A stretch of 64,000 bases of DNA, taken from assembly GCF_027943255.1 (NCBI RefSeq), contig NC_072895.1, forward strand, positions 43,684,001 through 43,748,000, given 5' to 3'. A program made the position numbers and the translations under genes. The notes beneath the pieces are model-generated. The model was not told the origin of the DNA. It searched no databases and saw only the letters and a list, made by a program, of their open reading frames with translations. Shown piece by piece: positions 36,230 to 47,929 of the stretch. Positions within the stretch are counted from its first letter, which is position 1. Every line of letters starts with the position of its first letter. This stretch comes from Anastrepha obliqua. Taxonomy: Eukaryota; Arthropoda; Insecta; Diptera; Tephritidae.

Positions 36230-37490
36230 GAGGTATGTTCAAAAAAAAAAGGGTGAATTTTCAAATTTTGCGTTTACGTACATTCGTCTTTCGATTATTA
36301 TTATTATTTTTTATGTTCTTCACGGTTTTAGCAATATACCATGTTTAGTTTGTTTGTGAGAGGCATAAATTAGACAAGTGTTTTGCGTGTTCGGCGATTT
36401 TCTAATATCGAAAAAAATGGATCAAAGAAGTTGCATCAAATTTTGTGTAAAAATGGAATTAAGAGCTCAAAAACACTTTAAATGTTGGCAGTGGCATTCG
36501 GTGAGACTACTCTGAATCAAACAAATGTTTACAGGTGGTACAAGCTTTTCACAGAAGGTCGAGAAGATGTGAATGACGACGCTCACTCTGTACGCCCCAG
36601 CAGAAGTTGAGAAAGTGAAGAAAATTGTTAAGGAGAATCGTTGAATCACAATTAAAGAAGATCCTGAGGATGACGGCATATCGATTGGCTCATGCCATGC
36701 AATCTTTTCGGAAATTTTGGTCATAAAGCGTGTGGCAGCGAAGTTCGTTCCAAAATTGCTGCATTTTCACAAAAAAACAACGTCACATGAGCATGGCCAG
36801 GAATTGTTGAATGACGTCAACCATGATCCAGATTTGCTTAGAAGGGTTATAACTAGTGACGAATCATGGGTATACTCGTTATACTCGGGTATACTACTAG
36901 TTATGATATCAAAATCAAAGCCCAATCGTCCCAATGGAAGAGTTCAGGAGAGCCAAGACCAAACAAATCACGCCAAGTTCGATTAAATGTCAAGGTTTTG
37001 CTCACTATTTACTTCGATTACCATGGCATAGTGCATCAGGAGTTCTTTCCACTAGCTCGTACGGTAAATAAAGAGTATTGCCTTGAAGTTATGCGCCGTG
37101 AAGCAACGCACAGAATTGTGGGAAAAAAAAATCAATGGCTTTTGCATCATTATAATGCACCTGCTCACTCATCTCTGCTTATTAGAGATTATTTGGCCAA
37201 AAGCAACACCGTCATCATGCCTCAGCCACCGTATTCACCCGATTTGGCCCCCTACGACTTTTTTCCGTTTCCACGAGCGCAGAGACCCATGAAAGGACGG
37301 CGGTTTTTGACGATTGAGGATATAAAAACCGAATCGCTGAAAGAGCTTAAGAATATACCAAAAAGTGCGCTGGCACAAATGTATTACACCTGAGGGCGAC
37401 TACTTTGAAGGAGGCAAAAAAGAAATTGAGGAATAAATAAATATTTTTTCAGAAAATTTAAAATTCGCCTTAGTTTTTGAACACACCTCG
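36230..37490 (+). mobile_element. full-length mariner, second catalytic Asp changed to Tyr
   Basis: The ends CGAGGTATGTTCAAAAA and, inverted, CGAGGTGTGTTCAAAAACT bound the element; TA is on the left (36228-36229) and a mutated CA on the right. The frame starts at ATG 36417 (MDQRSCIKFCVK) and is shifted almost at once. From 36866 a frame of about 170 codons is open: VLLTIYFDYHGIVHQEFFPL, then LLHHYNAPAHSS where the family has HHDNAPAHSS, so the second catalytic Asp is Tyr (codon at 37151). The third region reads PPYSPDLAPYDFFPF. Dead on two counts. Confidence 0.88.
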
Positions 37491-37510
37491 CATTTACTTG
37501 TCATGAAATA

Positions 37511-38794
37511 ATGGACTATGAATAAGTTCGTGCGGTTTTACAACAGATGGCGTAACTTGATTATTATTCCATCGATCCACATTTCCAAACATTCATTGGA
37601 GAGCTACTGTCGTAAGGCACAAACGTCAGTATAAGTTTTTTATTTGAAGCGTAAACAACAATATTTTTACCACACTTGAAAATGTCGAGTTTCGTGCCAA
37701 ATAATGTGTTTTTGCGGGGAATTCTTCTTCATTATTTTAATATGAAGAAAAAAGCAGCCGAAAGTCATCGTATCTTGGTGGAAGTTTATGGTGAGCATGC
37801 TCTAGCTGAGCGAACGTGCCAGAAGTGGTTTGCACGCTTTAAAAGTGGTGATTTTGGCTTGGAAGACGAAGAACGCGAGGGTGCGCCGCCAAAGTTCATG
37901 GATACCGAATTGGAGGAATTGCTCGATCAAGATCCGGCTCAAACGCAAGAAGAGGTTGCAAAAACTTTGGGAGTTGATCAATCAACCATTTCCAAACGTT
38001 TAAAAGCCATGGGAATGATCCGAAAGGTAGGCCATTGGGTGCCGTATGAATTGAAGCCAAGAGACGTTGAACGCCGTTTTATGGCATGCGAGCAACTGCT
38101 TCAACGGCACAAAAGAAAGGGTTTTTTGCATCGAATTGTGACTGGCGAAGAAAAGTGGGTCCATTACGACAATCCAAAACGTCGGGCAACGTATGGATAC
38201 CCTGGCCATGCTTCAACATCGACGTCGGCGCAGAATATTCATGGCCTGAAGGTTATGCTGTGTATCTGGTGGGACCAACTGGGTGTTGTGTATTATGAGC
38301 TACTGAAACCGAATGAAACGATTACGGGGGATGTCTACCGACGACAATTGATGCGTTTGAGCCGAGCACTGCGAGAAAAACGGCCGCAATACGCCGATAG
38401 ACACGACAAAGTTATTTTGCAACATGACAATGCTCGGCCACATGTTGCACAAGTGGTCAAAACATACTTAGAAACGCTCAAATGGGATGTCCTACCCCAC
38501 CCGCCGTATAGTCCAGACCTTGCGCCATCCGATTACTATCTCTTCCGATCGATGCAACATGGCCTGGCTGACCAGCACTTCCGTAATTACGATGAAGTCA
38601 AAAAATGGATCGATTCGTGGATTGCGGCAAAACCGACCGAATTTTTCACAAAGGGAATCCGTGAATTGCCAGAAAGATGGGAAAAAGTAGTAGCAAGCGA
38701 TGGACAATACTTTGAATATTAAATTTGTAACCATTTTACGTCAATAAAGTTTCAAATTTCGAAAAAAACCGCACGAACTTATTCATAGTCCTAT
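37511..38794 (+). mobile_element. complete mariner of Mos1 size with perfect inverted repeats
   Basis: The 27-nt repeats GGACTATGAATAAGTTCGTG... (37513-37539) and their exact inverted copy (38765-38791) bound an element of about 1,284 bp, lying beside TA on both sides. It holds one uninterrupted transposase gene. It begins 20 bp after the previous mariner ends. Perfect ends with an open frame imply a young insertion. Confidence 0.93.
37682..38722 (+). CDS. mariner transposase, 346 codons, uninterrupted, E156 in place of first catalytic Asp
   Basis: The ATG at 37682 opens MSSFVPNNVFLRGILLHYF, like Mos1, and the length equals that of mauritiana-subfamily transposases. An N-terminal double helix-turn-helix (RTCQKWFARFKSGDF, VDQSTISKRLKAMG) binds the inverted repeats. 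The linker motif is WVPYEL (usual WVPHEL). The catalytic domain carries IVTGEEKWVHYD, QHDNARPH and YSPDLAPSDYYLF. By codon count the three catalytic positions are 156, 249 and 284, the same numbers as in Mos1; 249 and 284 are Asp but 156 is Glu. The enzyme acts in the nucleus, cutting at the element's ends and rejoining at TA. Whether Glu at 156 supports cleavage is unclear; mariners are known to be intolerant of Glu at the third position. The frame has no stop or shift. Confidence 0.93.
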   Translation: MSSFVPNNVFLRGILLHYFNMKKKAAESHRILVEVYGEHALAERTCQKWFARFKSGDFGLEDEEREGAPPKFMDTELEELLDQDPAQTQEEVAKTLGVDQSTISKRLKAMGMIRKVGHWVPYELKPRDVERRFMACEQLLQRHKRKGFLHRIVTGEEKWVHYDNPKRRATYGYPGHASTSTSAQNIHGLKVMLCIWWDQLGVVYYELLKPNETITGDVYRRQLMRLSRALREKRPQYADRHDKVILQHDNARPHVAQVVKTYLETLKWDVLPHPPYSPDLAPSDYYLFRSMQHGLADQHFRNYDEVKKWIDSWIAAKPTEFFTKGIRELPERWEKVVASDGQYFEY

Positions 38795-39423
38795 TATTAA
38801 GATGAAAGGAAACGTTTTTTTTTTTCTAATTGCGGCAGGTATAAGCAAACTAAAGGCATTTTGATCATGCGGCAGCTTCTCTTACTACCTACTCTGTTAG
38901 TAGCCAACAATGGCACACCGCAGCTTGCAAAAAAAACCAATAAAATTTCGTGCACTCGTGCATGGAGAAAATACACAAAACCACCAGCAAAGAAAAATTG
39001 TCAAAAATAAAAGAGATTTTTGAACAACTTGAAACTTATACAAGGTGGCATAAAACTAATCACCTTATCGGAAAATTTATAATTTTTGACGTCATACGGC
39101 AGTCATATATGACATTTGTGAATTCAGACAGTTGCAATACAACAAACAGACAAGGAGTGGAGCGCTTAGAGGTCAAAATATAGACCAGCCATCGCTCAAA
39201 ATTTTCTTTATTTAGTAAAAAAGGTATTCAGAAAGAAATTGGATGATTTATTTGACTTGTACTTGTACTTTATTATGCAAAAATGTAAGTGACTAATAAA
39301 CTGCGTACCAGATATTTTTCGAAACAGTTTGATTAAAAATTTTGGAGGGATTTTTTGAATATTTTCTAAATTCGCACAAAGTCTGAAACTTGGCTATATA
39401 TCGATTTGTAGGAGAATGAACTA
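38795..39423. other. spacer between mariner and Helitron, no gene
   Basis: No coding or repeat signal beyond the element edges. Confidence 0.4.
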
Positions 39424-41947
39424 TCTCTATATATAAAAGAAAGTCATGTTAGTTAAACTATTTATAACTCGAGAACGGCTAAACCGATTTGGCAGAAAAT
39501 TGGTGGAGAGGTAGCTTAGAACCAGGAGACGGACATAGGATACTTTTTATCCCATTCGAACGCGTTTTCGTGAAGTCACTATAAAATGTGGTATAACAAA
39601 AACGCATCTAATGTGGAATAACAAAACGCAAATGACAGCTAAACGCAATTTTGTCTATGGTTAAGTAAAAAATTTGATATAAATTTTGTCAGAAATATAT
39701 AATCACAATAATTTTTATTCTCTTTGAATCATCATTATCAATGCCGCGACAAAGCCGTAATGCAAGACGGAAGAGAAACATTGTGAATGAAACGACTGCA
39801 GAAGCTCAAGGAATTGCCCGTGAAGAGCGCCGCGTTAGTATGGCTCGACTTCGTGCTTCTCAATCACAAGAGCAAAGCGAGGCAGCCCGTGAAACGGCTG
39901 GGTTGGTAATGCGAAATCGTCGAGCAAATAAGAGAGATCAACAAGTAGATCATTTTCGACACACAAGAAGAGAATCATCAAGTACTGATTTGAATCGAGC
40001 AGCGTTTCGATATGATTGCAACACTGATTACTGCTTGCATCCTAGCGTTTGCATTGGGCCAATGAACGTTGTTTGCGAGTATTGTGGCACATTGAAGTTT
40101 TCCGGAGAAACGCCGGGATTGTGCTGCCTTAGTGGAAGAGTGAAATTGCCATTATTGACTTTTTTGGAGGCGCAATGATTTTACTGTCTGGCGACTTCCG
40201 CCAAACACTGCCAGTAATTCCAAGATCAACGCCTGCTGACGAAATAAACGCTTGCCTCAAATCATCGAATCTATGGCGCTATGTGAAGAAACTTCAGTTG
40301 ACAACAAACCTGAGAGTTGCATTACTTAATGACACATCTACTGAAGATTTCTCTGGGCAATTACTGACTATCGGTAATGGTCGAGTACCTGTCGACGAAT
40401 CGAGCAGATTGATTTCATTTCCTCAGAATGTCTGTAACTTTGTCTCATCGAAAGACGAACTTATCAATAAAGTATTCCCAAACATCATCAACTACAAAAA
40501 TAATGAATGGTTGAGTGAGCGAGCAATTTTAGCGGCTAAGAATAAATATGTATATGACCTAAACTACATAATTCAAAATGATATCATTGGAGCAATGCAT
40601 TCATTCAAATCCACTGACTGTGTAACAAAAGAAGATGAAGCCACCAACTATCCAATTGAATTTTTAAACTCCTTGGATGTGCCTGGCTTACCACCGCACA
40701 ATTTACGCCTAAAAGTTGACTCCGTAGTAATCATGCTTCGAAACATAAGCCCACCAAAACTTTGCAACGGTACGCGTTTGGTGGTAAATAAATTGATGAA
40801 CAATGTGATTTACGCGACGATACACAAAGGAAAATTCTAAGGTGAAGAAGTTCTCATTCGGAGGATCCCGATGATTCTAACCGATTTTCCGTTTGAGTTT
40901 AGAAGACTTCAATTTCCGATCCGTCTTGCATTCGCCATGACCATTAACAAATCTCAAGGCCAATCCTTGAAAGTTTGTGGTCTGAATCTAGAAAATCAAT
41001 GTTTCTCACATGGTCAATTATATGTGGCATGTACACGGGTCGGAAAACCATCTGCGTTGTTTGTTCTTGCACCTGATAATAAAACAAATAATGTCGTGTA
41101 TCATAAGGTACTTAAGATAGTAGTTTGGTAACTTATTTTGAAAATTTCGAATTTCGGTTTTTTACACATTTTGAGAGTGCGATATATTGGTAATATACTG
41201 TACAAATTTTAGACCGAAATTCGAAATATTGACGAAATTATAGCACATACATGAGAGCGGCTTGTACTTGCGCGCGCTAAGCCGCTAAAACTTTAAACGC
41301 GTTTTTCTCAAAACAACGTTTTTCCGGATGGCCGTCGTGAAAACAAATTTTCTATCTAACGGATTGAGCTGAAATTTAAATATGTTTTTCTACACATCAA
41401 TAGTTCTGGCGGGTAGTAGATTTAATTTATTTCGTCCCTAACTTTCCATTTTTTAGTCCGATTTCCACTTTAAAAAAGGCAATTTTCCGCCATTTTGTTA
41501 TTTTTTGTCAATTGTCATTTGATCTTACTACCCGCCAGAACGACAAGCACACTGATTAATAAGCAATTTGTTTTTTCTGTTTCAGATGACCACAAGTGAC
41601 GAAATCACGCCGACCAGCCACTGTACCTCTTTTTGTTGCCGTTTGCTGCAGTGTACAAAAATAGTATCAAAACATTAAAAAAAAAAAATTTTTTTTGTAC
41701 ACCTTCTGATACCTTTAATAACATATCAGAAAATCAAACCGATTGAATTTTATTTTCCCTTCCAAAAAATGTCCCAAACATGGCCTCAAAAAACGTGTAA
41801 GTTACCAGACTACTTACCTTAACTGAAGAGTGCAATCTATTAAAGCTTCATTGAAATACTTGTTTAATAAAAAAATTAACTTAATAAAATCAAAAATCTG
41901 CTTTTTTATTGCCTCTAGGGTGGAACAAAGTTCGCCGGGCCAGCTAG
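39424..41947 (+). mobile_element. Helitron, internally deleted
   Basis: The left end TCTCTATATATAAAAGAAAG and the right end GTTCGCCGGGCCAGCTAG match Helitron termini (5' TC, 3' CTAG preceded by a GC-rich stretch). It sits between host A and T with no target duplication, as rolling-circle elements do. The 2.5-kb interior keeps the N-terminal zinc-finger-like part and the C-terminal helicase part of the protein only. Confidence 0.85.
39741..41131 (+). pseudogene. Helitron Rep/helicase remnant
   Basis: The first segment (39741 to about 40155) starts with ATG and encodes a basic, Arg-rich leader with CNTDYC and CEYCGTLKF cysteine motifs. It is joined out of frame to the Pif1-like helicase end (40165-41131): SGDFRQTLPVIPRSTPADE, LPPHNLRLKVDSVVIMLRN, AMTINKSQGQSL and LYVACTRV. 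The HUH nuclease and the Walker A part are absent. A single TAA at 40838-40840 interrupts the helicase, which otherwise continues in the same frame. No nicking or unwinding activity is possible. Confidence 0.85.
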
Positions 41948-42155
41948 TATTTTCATAAAAAGAAATTATTAAAATTAAATGAGAAATAAATAAATGATCA
42001 CAAATTTTCATAAATCCAGTGCATGCCAACAAAACAGTTATGGCATTCTGGAGTATGAAATTACAAAAAAAAAAGAGCTGAGATCTGAGAGACCCTGTAG
42101 AATGCGCTTGCAACCAGAATCGCGTATAAATAATCAAAAAATTATGCGAACTTAC

Positions 42156-42202
42156 CTTTCTAGCTCCAAAGTTTTCTGCGGTCTATTATCCATTCTCAAA
42201 AC
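42156..42202 (-). other. candidate first coding exon of a minus-strand gene
   Basis: On the minus strand an ATG (42193) opens MDNRPQKTLELE and runs straight into a strong donor (GAAAG|GTAAGT). An AG lies 9 nt before the ATG, but with a poor pyrimidine tract. The next exon would be further left and I could not find it. It might belong with the low-copy blocks at 42.9 and 48-49 kb as 5' exons of one gene. Motif-based inference only. Confidence 0.3.
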
Positions 42203-42879
42203 CTGTATATTTATGTTGTCAGGAATTCAGTAGTTAGTTGTTGTTATTACACAAAATAATTAATTTATTTATATTTGTCACTACACTTCACTTCAAGTAT
42301 TTATATTTAATTTTCAATGTATGCTTCTTGCTTCTTTTTTTTCACGTGTATTTGTAAAACTAAATCACTTAAGCCATTGGATAATTTTTATAACTCTGCA
42401 AAATTTGTATAAATGCTAAAATAACTGGAAATTCTCTTATTCAGCGAATTCGATTATTCAACAGATTTGAAATGCAAAATTATGTCACACAATTGACACA
42501 TTTCCGTGCACAAATATATGGGTATAATAAACTTAATGACTTCAGTGGAATTATGTTTGAATGTTCGTAGGTAGGTAGATGCCTTTGTAGCCCATAATTT
42601 TTATTTTCGACACACACAAAATTTATTAATTCCAAGTGATTTGTATCATTTTTTACATATAGCATTTTTTAAGATTTTTGTTGCCAACGATTTTCGCACT
42701 GATTGAGATTTTGCAGATCCAGGTGCTTTGTTTTTTCTTTTTTTCTTTTGTAATTCTGCAATTTAAAAATTCAATTTTTATGATTTTTCACATTCAACTT
42801 TTAATTTATTTTTCAAAATTATTACTGATTTTCGTGTTTTTTTTTTATTGCAAGTTTTCGCTGGCTTATTGTCGATTAC

Positions 42880-43060
42880 AATCAACTAACGTAAATCACA
42901 AATTATGCGCGACCAATGCAAGAGCCAGTAGAGGCAGCTTCGCCCTAGCCGCCACCATCAGCTCAAGCGACAGCAGTGTTGTTGGTGCCACCGTCGACAT
43001 TGGCGTGTCGGTGAGAGAGCAGGCACCGACCCACTGTGGCGAATTGTACACTTTTAGCTT
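42880..43060. other. GC-richer island, possible exon or enhancer
   Basis: This stretch stands out from AT-rich surroundings, with balanced base composition and no repeat signature. Plus strand reads SSSDSSVVGATVDIGVSV in one frame; the minus strand has a short ATG frame starting MSTVAPTTLLSLEL. Neither can be confirmed. Confidence 0.25.
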
Positions 43061-43548
43061 TATTATTTATTATTGCCGTTTCTTTCTAATATCGGTACAT
43101 TTCTTTTTGCTGCTATTTTGTTTTATATACATCAGTATATGGGTATGTATTTATGTTTGAGTATATATATATATGTATATATGCATTTATTTATTTGATA
43201 TTTGAGTTTTATGATACACAGTTCTGGTTATGAAAACGCTCCAATTCGGCAATAAAAGTTGACATTCGATGAATTAGGTTGACACTATGTAGATATATAA
43301 GTTTATATGTAAAACTGTAATGAATTTTGTTTGCACATACATATGTATGTATGTATTTATGAATGGATTGCAATGCATTATGAGTCACTGGATTTGTTTT
43401 TTTTTTTTTTTTCAACAATTAAATGGGTGTCAAGTAAATTTAAGTTGGTCAGAAGTCGGGTTTAAATATTTACCTATATTTTTTTATTTAGCCAATTTCG
43501 ATTTTTTGCTTACAAATTTTAAATTTCATTTGGCGGTTACATTCTGGG

Positions 43549-43740
43549 TGAAGTGTTTGGCCTAGCTTCTTCTTTCTTCTTTAGCGTGAGCTGCAATGGA
43601 CCCTACAAATGCAGGGAACTAAAGATATAGATCGCGCCCGAATGGCCGTGGGTTTTTGTATGAGAAGCTTTTTTATGGCAGATCTGCACCAAGAGATTGT
43701 CTGCTATGGAGTGGCCGCTATTAGAAAAAAAGTTTCTACA
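43549..43740 (-). repeat. very degenerate SINE copy
   Basis: The landmarks appear in order on the minus strand: GTGTTTGGCCTAGCTTC, ACCCTACAAATGCAGGG, GAATGGCCG, TTTTTTATGGCAGA and CCGCTATTAGAAAAA. Old copy. Confidence 0.5.
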
Positions 43741-44439
43741 ACTTGTGATATTTGAACACCAAAATTCACTGTTATGCGGCAGTCAAGAAATTATTTGAGT
43801 TGGTAGGCAATCATGTGTATGATTTCGCGAATAATCGTAAATGAGTTATTAGTGCCTTGCCTGTCACGAGGGCAATCTCCGACATTCGACATTCGACATT
43901 GCGAAGGGCCGGTAACTCTTGAGGGGAAAAATGTGATAAGATGGGATAACTTGCCAAATAAAACAACCCTTAAACTCTTAGAAAGAACTGAGACAAGTTT
44001 ACTTAGATGCAAGGAGGTTTTTGTACGAAAAACATTTCCACAACTGGCATAGGGGGAGTTAAAGAAAAGTTCGAATGGTATTAAACTTGCAGGGTATTGT
44101 GTATTCAAATAGCAGAAGTTCCGAACAATCAGTGATAATAGTTGAACGTCCACTCTATAACCAATTTCTGATGAAGATACTTAATGACAGGGTGGAACCT
44201 CGTCACGCGCTGACTTAACATATATAATATAACGTTCTAAATGCAGCAGTATTGGACTCAGTAAGTAACAGAAATAATAGAGTAAAATGTAGGTTAGTAC
44301 TACGCGCATACGATTTTTGTGCCTCTGCTCTTTATGCAGACTCCACTTCCCCCAATAAACCTAGAATGGAGTTGGGTTGGATTGAGCGTATGTGCCTTTT
44401 TTTCTTCTCACTATGACAACGCATTCTAGAAGCAAGCGT

Positions 44440-44862
44440 AATGGTGTTTCTTAAGATTGATTACAGAGTCGACAAAAGTCATTGGACAATATTCCGAGTC
44501 TGTGCAGGTGGCAGCCTGTCGTAGGTCCGCTGTTTGGTGTCAGCTTGTTCCTCGTAGCCCTTAGCTCTTCACTTCTAAGCTCTTTCTTTGACGGTATGTT
44601 GTCTCATGGCCAGAAAGAACTCAGGTTCTATTGGTTTCGAAGCCGCCAATGCATATGCTATTTCGTTTCTTCATACTAAATTTAATATCTCCATGCACAA
44701 AGGATAACAACACCTTGAATGTAACCTGACTTTCGCTCAGAATGTCATCATATCTCATTTCGGAGCTTTCCTTTTCGATTGATCTCTGCTCACATATAGA
44801 TGGCATACATTTCCGCATGGAGGATACTTGGCACCGACAGCCTTGTTTTGAGATCATCTGAA
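44440..44862 (-). pseudogene. non-LTR retrotransposon RNase H fossil
   Basis: Minus-strand frames read SVPSILHAEMYAIY (the HAExxAI motif of LINE RNase H), later NEIAYALAASKPIEPEFF (the GNExAD motif and the segment after it). The GH and SDSQAA motifs between them are not legible. Frameshifts are frequent. Confidence 0.45.
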
Positions 44863-44876
44863 TACTAGTTTAGGGT

Positions 44877-46543
44877 TAGGTTAGGTTAGGTAGTGATGGT
44901 TGCCCAGAGAGTAGGACCCACTTGGATGAAATAGTTTGGTTCATCCTTTGTGATACCATTGCAAGAGGGTGAAGAAAAAAAGGGGAGAAAGGAAAGGAAT
45001 GGGGAGTGGTGAGTGTTTGTGGACTACGAACGGTGACTAATCTGCGGTTATGGTAACCTCATTATGCTGCTAATAAATTTCATCAGATTTTTGTTATCAA
45101 CACCTGCTATATCAGTAGGCGCAGAAAAGAAGTGAGAACCAAGATACTTGAATCTTAGTCCCGCGAAGGCTGGGCAGCTAAGGAGCAGGTGCTGAGATGA
45201 TTCCACCTCATCCTCCATACAGCTGACGCAAAAAGAACTCGAAGTAATTCCGAGTCTCACGGCATGTGTACCTCGCGGACAGTGCCCCGTGAGGTTGCCC
45301 ACGAAATTTGAGAGATGACATTTTGTCATCCCCAGGATATCCCTCGAACGCCTCCTATCCAAACGTGGCCAGAAGGACTTCGCGACCCTACACGTTCGTG
45401 TACTTGCCCAGCGTCCGCTGAGTTGGTGCAGAGCCCATCCTTCCAGGAGTATAGCGCAGGTTGTCAAGGGGATCCCGATCCTCTCCTTTCGCGGGCACAT
45501 TGCCTCACAGGTTCCTTGTCTGGCCAGCTCGTCGGCTTCGCAGTTTCCTGCAATGTCACTGTGACCAGGTACCCAAATGATCTTTATGTCGAAGAATTCT
45601 GATGCAATCGAGAGTGAGACCAGGCATTCCCTTACCAGCTTCGAATGCACCAAAATAGAGCCTAGGGCCCTAATGGCCGCTTGGCTATCGGAGTAAATAT
45701 TTACATTCTTAACAGTTATTACGCAAGTAAGTAGCCACTCAGCTGCTTCTTTAATTGCGGCCACCTCTGCTTGGAACACACTGCAGTGATCCGGTAGCCT
45801 GAATTTGAGTTTGATGGGGAGCTCTTTGCAGAATACTCCTCCTCCAACCCTACCGTCCAGCTTCGAGCCATCCGTGAACAGGTTAACGAGGCCCCTGTCC
45901 CCAAGTGTTGTCCACTCCTCCCTTGGTGGAATATGGGTGGAGAAAGTTCCGCTTGGACTTAGCGAAGGCACACACTGGTCTGTCGACGAGGGGATGAACT
46001 CAAAGTTTCTGAGGATGCTTGAGTGCCCATATGTGAGGTTGAGCTTATAGCCCAAGCCCCTCAGTCTGATTGCGGTACGAGCAGCGAGAATTTTGCCTGC
46101 GATGTCTATAGGTACCACATTTAACATTACATTAAGCGCCAGAGTAGCAGTCGTTCGAAGCGCCCCACTGATTCCAATGAGTGCAGACCTCTGGACTCTC
46201 TCTAGTTTTTTAACTGATGTCGTCCTCTCCAGTGTGTTCCACCAGACAATGACTCCATATAACAAAATTGGCTTTATTATGGTATTATAGAGCCAGAATA
46301 CAACTCTGGGCGAGAGGCCCCATCTTTTGCCAATCGCGCCCTTGCACCCATACAAGGCGATTGTTGCCTTCCTTACTCTGTCCTCAATGTTGGGCTTCCA
46401 CGTTAGCTTACTGTCAAGGATTAGACCTAGGTACTTCACCTTGTCAGAAAGCACCAGCGGAGCGCCCCCCATCGAGGAGAGTTGAGCTCTGGGTATTTTA
46501 TATTTCCTCGTGAAAAGGACGAGCTTAGTTTAGGGTACACTAG
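44877..46543 (-). mobile_element. 5'-truncated non-LTR element (R1/LOA-like) with TTAGG-type 3' tail
   Basis: Flanked by a 14-bp direct repeat TACTAGTTTAGGGT (44863-44876 and 46544-46557), the target-site duplication. It keeps the end of the reverse transcriptase, an RNase H domain and the 3' region. The 3' tail (left side) is a short array of TTAGG units (about 44875-44891). The insertion is truncated within the reverse transcriptase, as commonly happens with target-primed integration. Confidence 0.8.
45048..46529 (-). pseudogene. reverse transcriptase thumb plus RNase H, 5'-truncated ORF2
   Basis: The frame is open for 490 codons, entering at about 46529 (KLVLFTRKYKIP) with no start codon of its own. 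KVKYLGLILDSKLTWKPNI and LYGVIVWWNTL are the reverse transcriptase thumb. RNase H follows with all catalytic landmarks: FTDGSKLDGRVG, FQAEVAAIKEAAEW, IYSDSQAAIRAL and VPGHSDIAGNCEADELA. A zinc knuckle (CVSC...H...C) is near the end. RNase H removes the RNA strand during reverse transcription in such elements. The polymerase palm with the YADD motif is missing, so the copy cannot move by itself, though the open frame indicates a young insertion. Confidence 0.85.
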
Positions 46544-46557
46544 TACTAGTTTAGGGT

Positions 46558-47929
46558 ACACTCTTGTAGTTTCTTTTTAAGAGTAGACTCATTTTACCAA
46601 TTTGGTATATCACCGAGTTCAATACTTAACCTTTTTTCAATTTTATGAATTTAGTGATATCATATCTGAGGAGTTGGGCAAGTTAGAAGTTGCGGGCTCA
46701 AAGATTCCGTATTCTTAGAGGAGATAATTTTTCGTTTTCATTAGCCTTCCGTATACATATTTAACAATGTACTTTTGGCTGATTGCTGAATAACTACATA
46801 TACATACATATGTAACGGTATAAGCCTGAGCAAGGCAGGTGCGCATCGCTTCAGTAATCTTAAGCGCTGAAGCCTAGCCAGAGCGGGCCGTGCTGTCAAT
46901 ACAGCGGTTCTCGATACCCACACAACCACTGCGTATTCGTATTATCATTGATTTAATTATCATGGTGTACATTCATCCTAGGATTCTTGAACTGAGTTTG
47001 GCATCCTGAATAAGACCAAAGCATTTGACTTTGCTGCCGATTTGATGCGGCCTTTCAATACACTTTTCGTGGATAATACGCCCATCCCACCGTAGCGTAA
47101 TTAGTCAAACCATTTCGATTTTCTAATAAATTTATTGAAATCACCTATTAAGGAATCCGCTGTTTGATGACCGCAGCGACAGTTATTTGCCCTAAAGATG
47201 CTAGACACCGCAACACAGACTACAGACGCAGCATAGACGTCCTTAAAGCAAGTTATGAACAAGCTTTTCGTTATCGTCCAGATGGCAGCTGCGGTCAGGG
47301 GATCGTTATTGTTTCAATAACTTTAAATATGCTTGTCTATTTACATATTTCATTTGTTTTCTTCGTTTTTTGGAAGTTAAACCAAATCTGCTTTGCATCT
47401 TTACACGTTTGAATGTCTGCTCCTTTGCTTCTCACTAGTCCAAGAAAGTGCTCTGGATTAGGCAGGCAAGTCACAGGAGATCCAGTGAGAATATCCTACG
47501 TCTCGGCAGCCTTGAACATGATAGGAGGATGAGGTTCAAAAGGATCTGTCTGCTGTTTACATAAATAACTGGGTAACTTTACATTCGAGAGTGACAATTG
47601 GTGAAGCTTCTAGGTCCTGGCTCCAAAAGTATATGCAATTGAAGCGCCAAATGTGAAGGAAAATCATAAAATGCGTCTACTCTCACTGATATGCACTTTG
47701 CCCGTTTTAGTCGCGTTTTCATTAAGTCATTATAATCCAAAAATTAGGCAAATTTGAATTCTCGTTTTTGGCTACCGCACTACTTACAAATACATTTCAT
47801 TCAAACATTAATGAACCACCGTTAGAAAAACACATTTAATTACAGTTTTTTTTTTTTCTTTTTCCATTATCAGTATATACACTATTTTTTTTTTAATTTT
47901 TTTTTTTTTATTATATTATATTTTTACTT
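46558..47929. other. spacer, no gene recognised
   Basis: A block at 46810-46930 is GC-richer and gives a basic minus-strand frame of no recognisable family. Nothing else stands out. Confidence 0.35.

Noticed and set aside
44863..44891. Telomere end
   Set aside because: The TTAGG array is only a few units long, internal, and is the 3' tail of a non-LTR element with a clear target duplication.
46810..46930. Possible tRNA or structured RNA in a GC-richer block
   Set aside because: No cloverleaf with A and B boxes could be drawn on either strand.
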